DNA from: Candidatus Gastranaerophilales bacterium
Lineage (GTDB): Bacteria > Cyanobacteriota > Vampirovibrionia > Gastranaerophilales > Gastranaerophilaceae
Length of the DNA: 41,038 nucleotides
Assembly (NCBI GenBank): GCA_944322555.1
Contig: CALUPJ010000015.1
Span: 1-41,038 of the forward strand
Reading direction: 5' to 3'
Shown here: positions 18,288 through 24,530 of the stretch, piece by piece
How the letters are laid out: each line of letters opens with the position of its first letter
Position numbering within the stretch: position 1 is the first letter of the stretch
The notes under the pieces: model-generated
What the model was told of the DNA's origin: nothing
Seen by the model: only the letters and a program-made list of their open reading frames with translations
Database searches by the model: none
Made by a program: the position numbers and the translations under genes

Positions 18288-18533
18288 CTATTCTATTACT
18301 CTGTATAAAGAAGAAGCCTCCTGAATACTGACATTTCCTGCCGGTATAACGAGGACTTCAACTCTCTCCGTTCGGTTTGCGTATTCTATTTCTATAATAT
18401 CTCCAGCTTTTAGTTGTTTTGCCGGTTTTGCACTTTGACCGTTGACAAGCACACGCCCCATTTCCGAAACTGTATTTGCTACGGTTCTGCGCTTTATTAG
18501 TCTTGAAACTTTTAAAAATTTATCTAATCTCAT
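18288..18533 (-). CDS. rqcP: S4-domain RNA-binding protein, RqcP-type
   Basis: An 81-residue protein that is almost entirely an S4 domain. MRLDKFLKVSRLIKRRTVA matches the start of Bacillus YabO/RqcP, followed by EMGRVLVNGQSAKPAKQLKA and GDIIEIEY. In Firmicutes RqcP binds the 50S-peptidyl-tRNA complex and helps RqcH add alanine tails to stalled nascent chains. Heat-shock protein Hsp15 is the main alternative, but it is longer and carries a basic C-tail absent here. The ATG overlaps the pnp stop (ATGA), so its dose is tied to purine salvage rather than to a mazG-divIC locus as in Bacillus. Confidence 0.85.
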   Translation of the reverse strand: MRLDKFLKVSRLIKRRTVANTVSEMGRVLVNGQSAKPAKQLKAGDIIEIEYANRTERVEVLVIPAGNVSIQEASSLYRVIE

Positions 18534-19333
18534 ATTTCTTTGATAATTTCTTTTACAAGTTTTATAAATTTATCTTTTGCCGTATTTGCCGCATTGATAA
18601 CATCAGCATGGGATAGTCCGACGGTGCTGACTCCGGCTGCGGAGTTACAGATACAGCTTATGCCGATAACATCCATACCCGCCCAGGATGCAGTAATGGC
18701 TTCCGGTACAGTCGACATTCCCACTGCATCCGCTCCCAGAACTCTTGCCATTTTTACTTCGGCCGGAGTCTCATAGGAAGGACCTGTGAATGCCATATAT
18801 ACGCCTTTTTGCAATTTTATTCCGAGTTTTTCTCCTATAGCTGCAACGGAATTTACATATCTAGGGGTATAAACTTCACTCATATCAGGAAAGCGTTCTC
18901 CCATAGTATCATCATTTATGCCAATCAGAGGATTTACGCCCATATGGTTAATATGGTCGGTTATTATCATAAGATCGGCGGGTTTAAATTCCGCATTAAC
19001 ACCGCCTGCTGCATTTGTCACAATAAGAGTTTTAACACCGAGTCTTTTCATTACTTTTACCGGTAATACGACCTTCTGAATCGAATGTCCTTCATAAAAA
19101 TGAAAACGCCCCTGCATCATAATAACTTTTTTATCGTTAATTTCTGCAAAAACGAGTCTGCCTTTATGACCTGAAACCGTAGACGCTTCAAAACCCGGGA
19201 TTTCGGAATAAGATATTGCAATATCACAATATTCATCCGCCAGTTCCCCGAGTCCGGAACCCAGTATAATACCAATTTCCGGTTTAAAATCCCCTATTCT
19301 GCTCTTTATAAACTCAACAGCTTTTGTTAACAT
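18530..19333 (-). CDS. Purine nucleoside phosphorylase (class I, trimeric type)
   Basis: Phosphorolyses purine nucleosides to base and ribose-1-phosphate. GIILGSGLGELAD is the phosphate-binding loop; VSGHKGRLVF, MMQGRFHFYEGHS and LIVTNAAGGVNAEFKPADLM are class I PNP signatures. YMAFTGPSYETPAEVKM and GADAVGMSTVPEAITA complete the nucleoside site. About 267 residues, normal. The ATG at 19333 is preferred to the upstream in-frame start at 19384 because GGGAG lies about 10 nt before it and the promoter would otherwise be inside the gene. It is the first gene of the operon running to rsmD. Confidence 0.93.
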   Translation of the reverse strand: MLTKAVEFIKSRIGDFKPEIGIILGSGLGELADEYCDIAISYSEIPGFEASTVSGHKGRLVFAEINDKKVIMMQGRFHFYEGHSIQKVVLPVKVMKRLGVKTLIVTNAAGGVNAEFKPADLMIITDHINHMGVNPLIGINDDTMGERFPDMSEVYTPRYVNSVAAIGEKLGIKLQKGVYMAFTGPSYETPAEVKMARVLGADAVGMSTVPEAITASWAGMDVIGISCICNSAAGVSTVGLSHADVINAANTAKDKFIKLVKEIIKEI

Positions 19334-19355
19334 AACACCAAATCTCCCGTTTCGT

Positions 19356-19384
19356 ATTTTACAATAAACAAAAATCTCACACAA
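19356..19384 (-). promoter_or_regulatory. Promoter of pnp-rsmD operon
   Basis: Minus-strand TTGTGT, a 17-nt spacer and TAAAAT lie about 22 nt before the pnp ATG, leaving a short leader with GGGAG. It is divergent from the promoter at 19402-19429. Confidence 0.5.
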
Positions 19385-19401
19385 TCATTTTTAAAAGTTT
19401 C

Positions 19402-19429
19402 TTGATTTTCCTCATAAATACATTAAAAT
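19402..19429 (+). promoter_or_regulatory. Promoter of the secreted-protein gene, leaderless layout
   Basis: TTGATT, a 16-nt spacer and TAAAAT. The -10 ends 7 nt before the ATG at 19437, and no Shine-Dalgarno is present. Confidence 0.5.
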
Positions 19430-19436
19430 AATTAAT

Positions 19437-20168
19437 ATGTTTAAAAGAGCTTTACTGTTTTTTTTAATAATTTTAGCAATAGCACCGGCTTATGCCGAAC
19501 CTGTTGATAAAGGCGGACATGCAGGTACTCCGCCCGGCTTTTATGATGAGATTAAGCCTGAGGATATCGAAAACGAAGATATCGAGGAAACTGAAACTTT
19601 TCCGGCGCAGGAACCTGCCGGGCAGGAATATGAAGAAATTATCATTCCTGCGCCAAAAACAAAGGCCACAAAGAACTATGCCCAAATTTATAATGATTTA
19701 GAGCTTGCGGATTTTTCATATCTTCATGATGTTGATCCTGACCAGTATTATGATATGAAAGATACAACCTGGTCTGTATATCCTCTTCTCAGGCTAAACT
19801 CGCCGATATATTTTAAAAGTATTACCGTAGTTCCCGGGTATTATCTTTTGACACCGCGCGAACATGAAGGAAAATGGTTTATTTTGTTTAAACAAAACGG
19901 TCAGGTTAAATATATTATTCCTGTTTATGAAAGAGACTATACACCGGAAATGTTCTATGATGAACATATTCCCAAACCCAGATATACGTGGGCGCAAAAA
20001 GTCCATATGGGATTTTTGGATTTTATAGGAAATTTTAAAAGTACAAAGAGAAAAGCTCCTATACAAACATATCTTGAAGTTAATGATTTAGAAAATTATT
20101 TTGTTTCAATAATAATATATTACGGCGCGCATAAATATTCTACAATCTTTAGAACAATAAGGCTTTAA
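19437..20168 (+). CDS. Secreted or periplasmic protein of unknown function
   Basis: A 243-residue protein with a clear Sec signal peptide: MFKRALLFFLIILAIAPAYA, with cleavage after AYA before EPVDKGG. The mature protein starts with an acidic, proline-rich spacer (about residues 25-75, many E and P). A compact domain rich in Tyr, Trp and beta-prone segments follows, including SVYPLLRLNSPIYFKSITVV and PGYYLLTPREHEGKWFILFK. I do not recognise a family. A role as an envelope-associated beta-domain protein is inference from composition. It probably has a leaderless transcript from its own promoter. Confidence 0.75.
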   Translation: MFKRALLFFLIILAIAPAYAEPVDKGGHAGTPPGFYDEIKPEDIENEDIEETETFPAQEPAGQEYEEIIIPAPKTKATKNYAQIYNDLELADFSYLHDVDPDQYYDMKDTTWSVYPLLRLNSPIYFKSITVVPGYYLLTPREHEGKWFILFKQNGQVKYIIPVYERDYTPEMFYDEHIPKPRYTWAQKVHMGFLDFIGNFKSTKRKAPIQTYLEVNDLENYFVSIIIYYGAHKYSTIFRTIRL

Positions 20169-20211
20169 GGCATATTAAGCTTCCTTGATATATAAAGAAA
20201 TATTTAGAAAT

Positions 20212-20240
20212 TTGAAAAATTTTGCCATTTTTGTTACAAT
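20212..20240 (+). promoter_or_regulatory. Promoter upstream of the 59-aa protein gene
   Basis: TTGAAA, a 17-nt spacer and TACAAT. The -35 context TTGAAAAATTTT recurs before the small gene at 35778. A second AT-rich element, ATACTTTATATATACATAAGAG near 20285, lies closer to the gene and is also shared with that locus. Confidence 0.45.
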
Positions 20241-20336
20241 TCTTAACAAAACGCTTCAAAAAAGGCAATTTTTTTATAGATAAATACTTTATATATACAT
20301 AAGAGATATTTAACTATAAGAGAGAGGCTTAAATTT

Positions 20337-20516
20337 ATGACAACAGATGCTGAAAAGAGATTTACTGTAATTACGAACCAAGAATTGGTGAAGAAAGAAA
20401 AAGAGAATTATAAACATAAGAACTATCAGACAAACCCATTGCAAGAGCAGTTTATGCGGTTTGTAAATAATGAAGCGGGCAGACGGTTTACTGTTGAAGA
20501 TCTGCTAAAATGGTAG
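20337..20516 (+). CDS. Small unknown protein, 59 residues
   Basis: ATG at 20337 with AGAGAGG about 10 nt upstream and TAG at 20514. The product is hydrophilic and helix-prone (TNQELVKKEKENYKHKNY) and ends in AGRRFTVEDLLKW. It has no Cys, signal peptide or membrane segment. A good ribosome site, the long promoter-bearing region upstream, and shared upstream elements with another small gene support it as real. No family recognised. Its stop overlaps a possible ATG at 20510. Confidence 0.6.
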   Translation: MTTDAEKRFTVITNQELVKKEKENYKHKNYQTNPLQEQFMRFVNNEAGRRFTVEDLLKW

Positions 20517-20608
20517 TATCGTTTTCTCAAGCGGAAAAAGACATTCGGATTAAAAAGGGTAAAGGTATAAATGTACCGGATAAAAAGCAGAATATACCCG
20601 GAATTTGA
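20510..20608 (+). CDS. Possible 32-residue ORF overlapping its neighbours
   Basis: An ATG overlaps the TAG of the 59-aa gene (ATGGTAG) and opens a 32-codon frame rich in Lys and Asp (SQAEKDIRIKKGKGINVPDK) ending inside the next gene. The stop/start overlap fits coupled translation, but there is no Shine-Dalgarno. It could instead be the displaced 5' part of the following gene after a frameshift, or chance. Confidence 0.25.
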   Translation: MVVSFSQAEKDIRIKKGKGINVPDKKQNIPGI

Positions 20609-21077
20609 TAAAACTCAAAAAAGCGGTATATGCAACTATTTAAGAGCGTTAGTGAAACAAAATACAGAATTGGCTTGTTCAGAGATTTTGGACAAGTTTA
20701 TTGAAGATGAGAAATATTATTTAGAATTAAAAGCCTCAAGATTTCCTTTTCTTGAAGATGTTATTGATGACGCAGATTTCTTAAGGGATACGGAAGATTA
20801 TATAAAAGAATGTAAAAAATATTACGAATACAGAGAGAAGCAGCGTCCAATAATAGAAGCCAATAAGGAGTTTGAAAAAAAGAAACGAAAATTTTTGCAA
20901 GAAGTGAAAATGTCGAAGGAAAAACCGACAAAGAAGCAGATTTATTATTATGACAGGCTTTGTAAAAAATACTCGCTTGAAAAAAGGAACGTGGAAGAGT
21001 TATCAAAGCTGGATTTAAGAGATGAAATAGAGAGAATATTAAATGAACATTCAGACGATTACAAAATTATTGACTGA
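20571..21077 (+). CDS. Unknown charged helical protein upstream of prmC
   Basis: 168 residues, rich in Lys, Glu, Asp and Tyr, with no signal or membrane segment. The middle is an acidic helical region (LEDVIDDADFLRDTEDYIKE), followed by a basic linker. A C-terminal module begins KPTKKQIYYYDRLCKKY and continues ELSKLDLRDEIERIL, resembling a small helical nucleic-acid-binding or docking module, but I cannot name it. AAAGG lies 5-6 nt before the ATG. The frame immediately upstream is closed by TAA. The C-terminus overlaps prmC by 35 nt, so the two are cotranscribed and probably translationally coupled. Confidence 0.65.
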   Translation: MYRIKSRIYPEFDKTQKSGICNYLRALVKQNTELACSEILDKFIEDEKYYLELKASRFPFLEDVIDDADFLRDTEDYIKECKKYYEYREKQRPIIEANKEFEKKKRKFLQEVKMSKEKPTKKQIYYYDRLCKKYSLEKRNVEELSKLDLRDEIERILNEHSDDYKIID

Positions 21078-21876
21078 TGCCGGAATAGAAGAAAATGAAG
21101 CCCGAGTAGAAATAAAAATGCTTTTGGAGCATTTTTGTAAATATACAGAGCTTGATAAGGCAAAAGGTAAGGTTTTGGAAGAAGAACAGCTTGAGTATCT
21201 GGAAAATAAGGTAATGGAGCGTATCAGGGATAGGAAACCCGTTCAATACATAATCGGAGAAGCATATTTTATGGGTGAATATTTTAAAGTTACTCCGGAT
21301 GTGCTTATTCCGCGTGATGAGACTGAAATTCTTGTGCGGGAGGCAATAGAAATTATACGGGGAAACGGTCTTAAAGATGTGCTTGATATAGGAACCGGAA
21401 GCGGGTGTATAGCGTGTACCATTGCCAAACAAACGGATGCCGTGGTTCTTGGTATTGATATTTCATCTGATGCGTTAAGAATTGCATTAGACAATGTGAC
21501 GCGGCTAGGAATTAACAATCGCGCAGTATTTAGAAAATCAAACCTGTTTGAAAAAATACGGGAAGAAGAACGATTTGATATAATTCTCTCAAATCCGCCT
21601 TATATCCCGAAAGGAACCGCCTTGCAGCAGGAAGTGTGTCATGAACCTCAAATAGCTTTATTTGCGGATGACGGAGGGCTTGAATTTTATAAGAAGATTA
21701 TCCGCCGTGCTCCCGAATATCTAAAACCGGAAGGGTGGCTAATGTTTGAACTTGGCATGGGTGAAGCTGAAAGCGTTAAAAATCTTATGAAAAAAGAGTT
21801 TAAAGATATAATTGTAGTTAAAGACCTTGCGGGAATTGACAGGGTTATATACGGAAAGGTAAAAACAAAAGATTAA
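21043..21876 (+). CDS. prmC: Release factor glutamine N5-methyltransferase
   Basis: Methylates the Gln of the GGQ motif in RF1 and RF2. An N-terminal helical domain leads to PDVLIPRDETEILV (family PRxETE motif). LDIGTGSGCIACTIAKQ binds SAM and ILSNPPYIP is the catalytic NPPY; LFADDGGLEFYKKI follows as in other PrmC proteins. Its 277 residues are normal. prfA is not adjacent in the window. The gene starts inside the preceding unknown gene. Confidence 0.94.
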   Translation: MNIQTITKLLTDAGIEENEARVEIKMLLEHFCKYTELDKAKGKVLEEEQLEYLENKVMERIRDRKPVQYIIGEAYFMGEYFKVTPDVLIPRDETEILVREAIEIIRGNGLKDVLDIGTGSGCIACTIAKQTDAVVLGIDISSDALRIALDNVTRLGINNRAVFRKSNLFEKIREEERFDIILSNPPYIPKGTALQQEVCHEPQIALFADDGGLEFYKKIIRRAPEYLKPEGWLMFELGMGEAESVKNLMKKEFKDIIVVKDLAGIDRVIYGKVKTKD

Positions 21877-21884
21877 TTTCCCGC

Positions 21885-21913
21885 TTGCAAATTTCTTTAA
21901 ATTCTATTAAGAT
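21885..21913 (+). promoter_or_regulatory. Promoter of RpaB-like regulator
   Basis: TTGCAA, a 17-nt spacer and TAAGAT, about 57 nt before the ATG at 21971, whose Shine-Dalgarno region is AGGGTGG. Confidence 0.45.
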
Positions 21914-21970
21914 ATATGTATTAATATTAAGAATTTCAAATTTTTGTAAAAACAAATTAAGGGTGGTAGC

Positions 21971-22762
21971 ATGACTGAAAATGAAGAATTACACGAAGCG
22001 GGCGGCGAAGAAGGTACCCGTCAAAAGATTTTAGTAGCTGATGACGAAGCAAGTATCAGAAGAATATTAGAAACCCGTCTAAAAATGGTTGGGTATGATG
22101 TAGTTACTGCAGAAGACGGTGAAGAAGCCGTAGAAGTTTTTAATAAAACAAATCCTGATTTGGTAGTATTGGATGTCATGATGCCTAAAATGGACGGTTA
22201 TGGCGTAACTCGTGAAATCCGTCGTACATCAGATGTACCTATTATAATATTAACAGCATTAGGAGATGTTTCTGAAAGAATTACAGGACTTGAACTAGGT
22301 GCTGATGATTATGTAATTAAACCGTTTAGTCCGAAAGAGTTGGAAGCGAGAGTAAAAGCTGTATTAAGAAGAACTATCAGTAAGGATATAATTATTCCTG
22401 CATCATCTTCTTCAGCTACAACATCTGCTTCTGGCGGGAAAGCCGGTAAAAATATAATTACTGCAGGAGCTATAAAGATTGATACGGCAAGAAGACAGGT
22501 TTTCCGTAAGAATGAAAGAATAAGACTTACGGGTATGGAGTTTAGTTTGCTGGAATTGCTGGTTAATAATTCAGGTCAGGCATATTCAAGAAACGAAATT
22601 TTACAGCACGTGTGGTCGTACCCTGCGGATCACAGAATAGATACCCGTGTTGTAGATGTTCATATATCGAGATTGCGCTCTAAGCTGGAAGCAGATCCTA
22701 ACAATCCCGAGTTGATATTGACAGCGCGCGGAATCGGATATATGTTTCAGAGAATTAATTAA
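21971..22762 (+). CDS. rpaB: OmpR-family response regulator, RpaB-like
   Basis: Two-domain transcription factor. Receiver: D24/D25 acidic pocket, phosphoacceptor D68 in VVLDVMMPKMDGYG, T95 and K117 (VIKPFS). The stretch DDEASIRRILETRL plus LTALGDVSERITGLELGADD is very close to cyanobacterial RpaB, which controls light and redox stress genes with the kinase NblS/Hik33. A Ser/Ala/Gly-rich linker (about residues 137-150) leads to a winged-helix domain with ARRQVFRKNERIRLTGMEF and RVVDVHISRLRSKLEAD. The 263-residue length fits. No kinase gene is adjacent, as is usual for rpaB. Whether it is the RpaB orthologue needs a tree. Confidence 0.88.
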   Translation: MTENEELHEAGGEEGTRQKILVADDEASIRRILETRLKMVGYDVVTAEDGEEAVEVFNKTNPDLVVLDVMMPKMDGYGVTREIRRTSDVPIIILTALGDVSERITGLELGADDYVIKPFSPKELEARVKAVLRRTISKDIIIPASSSSATTSASGGKAGKNIITAGAIKIDTARRQVFRKNERIRLTGMEFSLLELLVNNSGQAYSRNEILQHVWSYPADHRIDTRVVDVHISRLRSKLEADPNNPELILTARGIGYMFQRIN

Positions 22763-22766
22763 ATAT

Positions 22767-22804
22767 AAAAAAGATGTCCCGAATTAGTACGGGACATCTT
22801 TTTT
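22767..22804 (+). terminator. Intrinsic terminator after the RpaB-like gene
   Basis: AAGATGTCCCG, an 8-nt loop, CGGGACATCTT and a run of T. The perfect stem extends to about 15 bp when the flanking A and T runs are included. It ends the operon 5 nt past the stop and insulates the tRNA-His gene. Confidence 0.92.
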
Positions 22805-22808
22805 ATGC

Positions 22809-22836
22809 TTGCCAAAAATTTTTGATTTGGTATACT
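22809..22836 (+). promoter_or_regulatory. Promoter of tRNA-His
   Basis: TTGCCA (5 of 6 match), a 16-nt spacer and TATACT (5 of 6), ending 18 nt before the tRNA. Confidence 0.6.
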
Positions 22837-22854
22837 AGATTTTGTCAGAATTAT

Positions 22855-22931
22855 GGCGGATATCGTCAAGTGGTTAAGACCTCGGATTGTGGTTCCGATA
22901 TACGTGGGTTCGAATCCCACTATCCGCCCCA
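22855..22931 (+). tRNA. tRNA-His (anticodon GTG), CCA encoded
   Basis: Full cloverleaf: acceptor stem GCGGATA/TATCCGC, D arm GTC/GAC, anticodon stem TCGGA/TCCGA around loop TTGTGGT with anticodon GTG, and T arm GTGGG-TTCGAAT-CCCAC. The extra G at 22855 (G-1) faces discriminator C73, the histidine identity pair. CCA follows at 22929-22931 and is genome-encoded. Confidence 0.97.
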
Positions 22932-23176
22932 TTTACAAAAACTTAGGGTTTCTGCTCCAACAAAAATATTTGATGTAAATTTATAGAATGAATTTTAGAC
23001 GTGTTTTTCAACGCAAACAGCTGTCTGTATTAATTATTATCTCTTATAACAGATAAAATATATTAGCATTAGGAAATATAGAACAATATTTTTATTTTGA
23101 AAATGCTGCAAGTTATGTTTTGCATAATTTTATGTAAAATATTTCGTGGTGTAAGCTCTGCGTTACTAACTAACAG

Positions 23177-24310
23177 CTACCAAATTCGCCATGGATTTGC
23201 AAAGTAGTTGTATATCTTATTGTATTTGTCATTAACTGCATGAGCTTCTTTCTCAAGAATCTGTGCACGATAACCTGAATAATCATCACGGCCGTTTATA
23301 TAATTTGCCTGATTTTCAATATATTTCATTCCTAAATTATATTCTTCCGAATCAGGTTTTAATTTTTCATATTTACCAAATAATTTATCGAGCATTTTTC
23401 TATATTCTTCGGTGATATTACCTCTAGCTTTTCTAAACCCTTCTTCAATCTCTGCTTTATTTTCATTATATATTTTTTTAAGTTTTTCAAGTTGTTTTTT
23501 TGCTTCTTCAACGGTTATATTGTGATTTTCTGCATATTTTTTTAAAGCGTACGTATTATCAAGCTGTTTATTTATATATTCAAGCATATTGTTTTTAGAA
23601 ACATTTTTTTCATAAGCTTGTGCAAGTTTTTCCGGAGAGGTTCTATACGCAATTTCAGTTTGTTTAGTGTGCTGAAATTCATGCAATAAGCCTGAAATTA
23701 ATTCTGATTTCTGTGATTTATCGAGAGGGTACTTAGCATTTTTTACATCAGGAACGTGTAACGTTATTACTCCGTCACTAGCATTCCAGGATGCTCCGGC
23801 CTCTCTTGATAAGATAGTACTTATTTTTGTATCGGGCATGTATTCTATTTTTAAATTTATTCCAAGATTATCATATCCATAATCTTTTTTTACTTGTTCA
23901 AAAGCTTTTTTGCAGAATTCTTCCGTATTTTTAATATCCAGTATATCTTTATATTTATTTACTATTTTTTGCGCCTCTTCCGTAGATATGTCACGTCTGA
24001 ATATTTCTGAAAAATTTTGTGCAACTTTTTCTATAGTTGGTTTGGTAAGTATTCTGTGTCCTACTACATAACCGTATACAGCTGCTGCGGTTCCGGCAAT
24101 TCCCAATGCCCATTTAGCGCCTTTGGATAATCCGGATTTTTTACTTTTACTTTCGTTCTGAAATTTTTCTTCTGCAGAAAAATTTACGGTATCTTGCGAT
24201 AATTTTGAATTTTGTAAAGGCATTGTATTCGTATATACAGGCGCAATATTGTTACCCCTGAATGTCTTTGGATAAGTATTTATCACATTGTAACCTATAG
24301 GATTAATCAT
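23177..24310 (-). CDS. Tagged, membrane-anchored HExxH protein (putative zinc metallopeptidase)
   Basis: 377 residues. A Shine-Dalgarno (GAAAGG) lies before the ATG at 24310. The N-terminus MINPIGYNVINTYPKTFRG carries the local F-[K/R/Q]-G tag. A low-complexity polar stretch and a basic patch (KSKKSGLSKGAK) precede one hydrophobic segment, WALGIAGTAAAVYGYVVGHR (about residues 69-88). The large C-terminal part contains LLHEFQHTKQ near residue 210, a HExxH zinc site, and EKEAHAV near residue 353, where the Glu could be a third ligand. Several long charged helices lie between. With the basic patch N-terminal to the helix, the positive-inside rule would place the catalytic part outside the cytoplasm. 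No family recognised; peptidase activity is inference from the motif. Confidence 0.75.
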   Translation of the reverse strand: MINPIGYNVINTYPKTFRGNNIAPVYTNTMPLQNSKLSQDTVNFSAEEKFQNESKSKKSGLSKGAKWALGIAGTAAAVYGYVVGHRILTKPTIEKVAQNFSEIFRRDISTEEAQKIVNKYKDILDIKNTEEFCKKAFEQVKKDYGYDNLGINLKIEYMPDTKISTILSREAGASWNASDGVITLHVPDVKNAKYPLDKSQKSELISGLLHEFQHTKQTEIAYRTSPEKLAQAYEKNVSKNNMLEYINKQLDNTYALKKYAENHNITVEEAKKQLEKLKKIYNENKAEIEEGFRKARGNITEEYRKMLDKLFGKYEKLKPDSEEYNLGMKYIENQANYINGRDDYSGYRAQILEKEAHAVNDKYNKIYNYFANPWRIW

Positions 24311-24450
24311 TATTAACCTGCCTTTCTAATATTTATCAACCTTAAATATATAAAGTTGTTATTATGGATAAATTTGACTAAAAAAAAGAAAATTTTACAA
24401 TTCTTAATAGCTATCAGATAGCATTTCATATTTTATAGCTATTATAAATA

Positions 24451-24497
24451 GAGCAACACCGCCTTGGAGATTGTTGAGTGTGCAAGGCGGCGTGCTC
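24451..24497. repeat. GC-rich inverted repeat between malQ and the HExxH gene
   Basis: GAGCAACACCGCCTTG, a loop, then CAAGGCGGCGTGCTC: a hairpin of about 15 pairs with one bulge and one G-T pair. It lies about 35 nt past the malQ stop and stands out from AT-rich surroundings. On the minus strand it could terminate malQ, but the T run after it is poor, so 3'-end protection or a small structured RNA is possible. Confidence 0.6.
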
Positions 24498-24530
24498 TTG
24501 AATGAATCAAGTTCATTTCAAAAAGGAAAT

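Noticed and set aside
22774-22986. Plus-strand open frame of 70 codons over the terminator and tRNA-His
   Set aside because: It starts inside the terminator hairpin and spans the tRNA; no Shine-Dalgarno.
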